A stretch of DNA of 64,000 nt from Onchocerca lupi (taxonomy: Eukaryota > Nematoda > Chromadorea > Rhabditida > Onchocercidae), in NCBI GenBank assembly GCA_028564675.1, contig JAOVVO010000370.1, positions 1 through 64,000 on the forward strand, read 5' to 3'. Made by a program: the position numbers and the translations under genes. The notes beneath the pieces are model-generated. The model made no database searches, was not told the origin of the DNA, and was given only the letters and a program-made list of their open reading frames with translations. Position 1 is the stretch's first letter; the number at the start of each line of letters is the position of its first letter. Shown piece by piece: positions 60,784 through 64,000 of this stretch.

Positions 60784-63700
60784 ATGTTACGACGGTCGAT
60801 TCGACGATTCGCGCTGTCAATATCGTTATTGACAGTGATTTATACAGCCACAATCTTCATTATAGACTATCAGGCAAACTTTTTTCTCATTTAATATCCT
60901 GAATTATTTGTTGACAACTTTTTCATTGTGCCACCTCAACCTTGTGGGATATTGGGACACGCGCCGCATTAAATGATTAGATAAAAGAGTCATAAGAATT
61001 TTGGTTGAAAATATTTCAGAAAAATAGTATGGTAGAGAGCGGACTCCTGAGGGATGTATCAATATAAAAGAACAAACTTGTTATTTAGAAGGATGTTCTT
61101 TATCACATTTTTAAAATATTTTCATCTTATAAATGTTATAAAGAAATTGATTTTTAGAATAAATCGCGAGTGCAGCGTAATGTGTCGCATAATGCCCAGT
61201 CACGAATGAAAGTTAATGGAGTAAAGGTTACTAATTTTAGTGGAGCATCTACTTCAATCTTTTTTACTTCCGCCAGCTTCTTTTATATTTTGCGACGAAA
61301 TTGGAGGAACTGAGAAAGGAGAAATTGAGAGTGTTACAAAAGTCCAAATATTCAACTTATGCTTTTTTCGTTGTTTGCTATCATCGTTATCTTCCTACAT
61401 AGTTGAATTTTTGCAAGAACTTATTCTCCCTGTCATCACTGTAATTACTATTTTTTGTAATTCAGAAAAACAGTCTGGAGAATTTGGAAGGGTTTGCCGT
61501 CGATCGTAAGCAAGGCTTTCAAAAAGTTTCACATATGCCTTCATCTTCGCAAAACTACTTTATCGCACGTAAGTTTTAGGGAAATTCTCGTGTGGTTTTT
61601 TCTTGCGTAATTTTGAACATATCTTTGACATAAGTGGGCTCTTTGAATTTATTAAGGCAATAATAACAAAAGTGATGATTTGTTTTGTTTGTCGATTCCT
61701 GTTATGGACTATGAATCTATTTTGAATATATGGATTCTATAATGCTTATTGAAAAAAATATACGTAAATTGTATCTCTTTCAGCGAATCGCATTTTCCAT
61801 CTGGATTTGAAAGGCGCAGCACCAAAAATGGACTATTTATTAAAGCTTGTTCCATTCATCAAACAAATTGGAGCAACAGGAATAATGATCGAATACGAAG
61901 ACATGTTTCCATTTACAGGTAAGTTTTTCTATTTTTTCTTTTATTCAACTTTCTCTCTGCAGAGAACTTTTGAAGTATCAGTTTGTAATTACACTAATAA
62001 ATTTTATTCAATTGATATTTCTTCGTCATTTTTATTTCACTGTCATCTCAATAATAAGTAATGATCATATCACCATTGCAGTAGGCTGTGATCCTTTTGC
62101 TTGAGCACATTCTCTGTATTCGAAAGATTTTTTTGCCATTTAATTTATGAATTTTAAAGGTAAACTAAGCGGGGTAAAAGCTAGCAATGCATATACTTTG
62201 GATGAATTGCGTCGTTTTCTTCATGCAGTCCAGACGCATAATTTGGACATTATACCCCTTGTGCAAACAGTGGGGCATTTGGAATACATTTTGAAATATC
62301 CTAATTTCACCAAATATCGTGAGGAGGAACGATATCCACAGGTATAACTTATATTTTAGGTTTGTTAGGACTTTTATATTTTATTCGAGAGGTTCTTGTA
62401 TTTAATTCGGGGACATATTTATAGTTTTATTTGTTAAAACTTTCAGCATTTCTGTGGCATCTCCGTAACTAAATTCAGGTTATTTGTTTGACGGATGAAG
62501 GAGCAGTTGATTTGGTTCAGGAAGCAGTGAGACAAATATTGAATTTGCATGAAGATTTTGCGTTGAAATATTTCCACATTGGAGCAGATGAGGTTTTTCA
62601 GGTCTGTTTTACTACATTTTAGATCGCTTGAACGGAATCTATGTGATGTAGTATTGGTCTTCAACACAAAGCATTTCTATATATACTTTTATTGGATAGC
62701 TAATTTTGTTGTTAGTGAGTGAAAATAGTATCATTATAAAAGTATTGAATGTGATCAATGCAGTCATGGATTGCTATTTTATGCTATTTTTGCTCCTTCT
62801 TTATATTAGATCGGTCGTTGTGAAAAGGACAGAAATTATATGGTAAGCAATAATGTTGATACCGAGTTTTTGCTGCTCAAACACATCGCGAGAATAGCAA
62901 AGTTTGTAAAGGTTTGTGTTTTTCTGGAATTTTTTTCCTCATTAACATGTTTTCAATTTTTCTTCATTAGTATATTTTCTCAAATTCTTTTCATTCAGTT
63001 GTTGATATTTTCAAATTTAACCTGCAGTGCATCAGAGCGAGATCATAAAAATACTTGACGAATTGATTGCATCAGAAAGCTTTCTCTTGTCAGTTAAAAG
63101 TCTAGAATCTGATGAATTTCAGGCTCAAATTCCAAAGAAAAAAGTAAATGTATTGATTTGGCATGATATGCTAGTAAATTTACAAACGCAGAATGTCTTG
63201 AAGCATGGGTAGGTATTTTTCATTTGATTTATTGATAAATGCTTCAAGTGACTACACTTGAGTTCAACATTTTCAATAATAGTATTGCTCAGTGTTCTTT
63301 TTATCGCTGTAATTAAAAAAACCTTTTCTTTTCCCTGAAATATGCGCCACTGTTTACTAAAATATAATTTAAAGCTTTTATCTCACATTTCGTCATTTTT
63401 TTAAACAATATTTAACAGCATAACTTGATTTTTATTAAATAACAACTATTATATAATTTTAACAAGTATTGACAAATGGATGGAAATTAATTTAGTACTT
63501 ATCAGTTTCATATTTTTAGTTTGAGTGAATTAGTCGAGCCAGTAGTATGGAATTATATGGAAAATTTGGATGACCAATTGTTGCCTGATTTTTGGCAGCG
63601 ATTATCTTCAATGTTTTCATACGCCTGGGGAGCTTCTGCATATAAAGTTGAGTTTTAAAAATGCAGAGTGCTGCAAATTTATGTTTTGTAACAGAATAAT

Positions 63701-63885
63701 TTTCTGCTTTAAGGATCTTTTATGTAATGTTATTTTATGCTCATTTTAGGTGCCGATGGCCCGGACCAATATGCTTCTAATGTTCAGCATTACTTGAATA
63801 ACCATATAAGTTGGCTGAAACAAATGAATGAGCATCATTCCAAATTCAAGCAGTTTCGAGGTATCATTGTAACCGGATGGCAGAG
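60784..63885 (+). CDS. HEXD: Membrane-anchored beta-N-acetylhexosaminidase, HEXD-type GH20 (5' part; runs off the window)
   Basis: Removes terminal GlcNAc/GalNAc. C. elegans HEX-2 to HEX-5 belong to this subfamily and some trim N-glycans in the Golgi. Exons: 60784-60873, 61159-61227 (or 61221), 61466-61505, 61784-61918, 62160-62341, 62479-62601, 62810-62911, 63036-63208, 63520-63646, 63750-63885, then intron to the end. The N-terminus RRSIRRF plus ALSISLLTVIYTATIFII is a type II signal anchor. The catalytic domain begins RIFHLDLKGAAPKMDYLLKL, then IEYEDMFPF, IIPLVQTVGHLEY, and the GH20 catalytic Asp-Glu in FHIGADEV (about residues 209-210). Later come IWHDMLVNL, ELVEPVVWNY, YAWGASAYK and GIIVTGWQR, all in human HEXD order. 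Intron 1 needs a GC donor (CAG|GCAAAC). The exon 9/10 junction is one base out of phase with canonical sites (see findings). Confidence 0.88.
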
Positions 63886-64000
63886 GTTAACCTTTTTCAG
63901 TTGTATACATAATATAATTTTAATGGAACATTTATTATACAACAACATATGTGACAGTCTGCATTCAAACATTATGGAATTCAGCTTTTTTTTATGTTTC

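Noticed and set aside
1..64000. CRISPR arrays, bacterial operons, Wolbachia-derived insertions, rRNA or complete tRNA genes
   Set aside because: No regularly spaced direct repeats, no bacterial-type long frames with ribosome binding sites, and no cloverleaf or rRNA sequence were seen anywhere in the window.

Overview
This window looks like nuclear DNA of a parasitic nematode, most likely a spirurid/filarial (clade III) worm. It is very AT-rich. Its genes are cut into many short exons with in-phase introns ending in the nematode-type acceptor (TTTCAG-like). Several start codons sit a few bases after an acceptor-like AG, as expected for spliced-leader trans-splicing. The proteins are metazoan and nematode-like. 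The species assignment is inference: nothing in the window names it.

Layout: (1) 1-680, the possible 5' end of an unrecognised single-pass membrane protein, followed by an (AC)n microsatellite. (2) 3555-8481, minus strand, a complete 13-exon gene for TOM70, a mitochondrial outer-membrane import receptor. (3) 9698-10492, a repeat island: a 0.42 kb foldback (MITE-like) element, a copy of a dispersed repeat family and a perfect 20-bp-arm hairpin. (4) 11221-14575, minus strand, an 11-exon prenylcysteine oxidase-like flavoprotein whose first intron begins with GC. (5) 14.6-21.1 kb, gene-empty. (6) 21138-33630, plus strand, 19 in-phase exons for a 1010-residue low-complexity protein with an acidic N-terminal half, an RKxS repeat array, SPSPVR motifs and a C-terminal coiled coil; I do not recognise it. 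(7) 33.6-41.4 kb, gene-empty. (8) 41385-45404, plus strand, a four-EF-hand calmodulin-like protein with an N-terminal acylation motif (MGSCCS); its 3.15 kb first intron holds a pre-miRNA-like hairpin. (9) 45.4-54.1 kb, an accessory region with a lone GPCR-like exon, a broken Helitron replicase/helicase fragment, a tandem array of ~165-bp units and simple repeats. (10) 54112-59404, plus strand, a complete 15-exon SLC13 (INDY/NaDC-type) sodium-coupled carboxylate transporter. (11) 60784 to beyond the end of the window, plus strand, a membrane-anchored GH20 beta-hexosaminidase of the HEXD type.

The genes are individual housekeeping or physiological loci (protein import, prenyl-cysteine salvage, Ca2+ sensing, metabolite uptake, glycan trimming). 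I see no sign that they form one pathway or operon. Exon models were built by hand from splice motifs, phase continuity and family resemblance. The most unusual features are the intronic hairpins, the excess of GC-AG introns, the acylated calmodulin-like protein, the RKxS repeat protein and the Helitron-linked repeat family.
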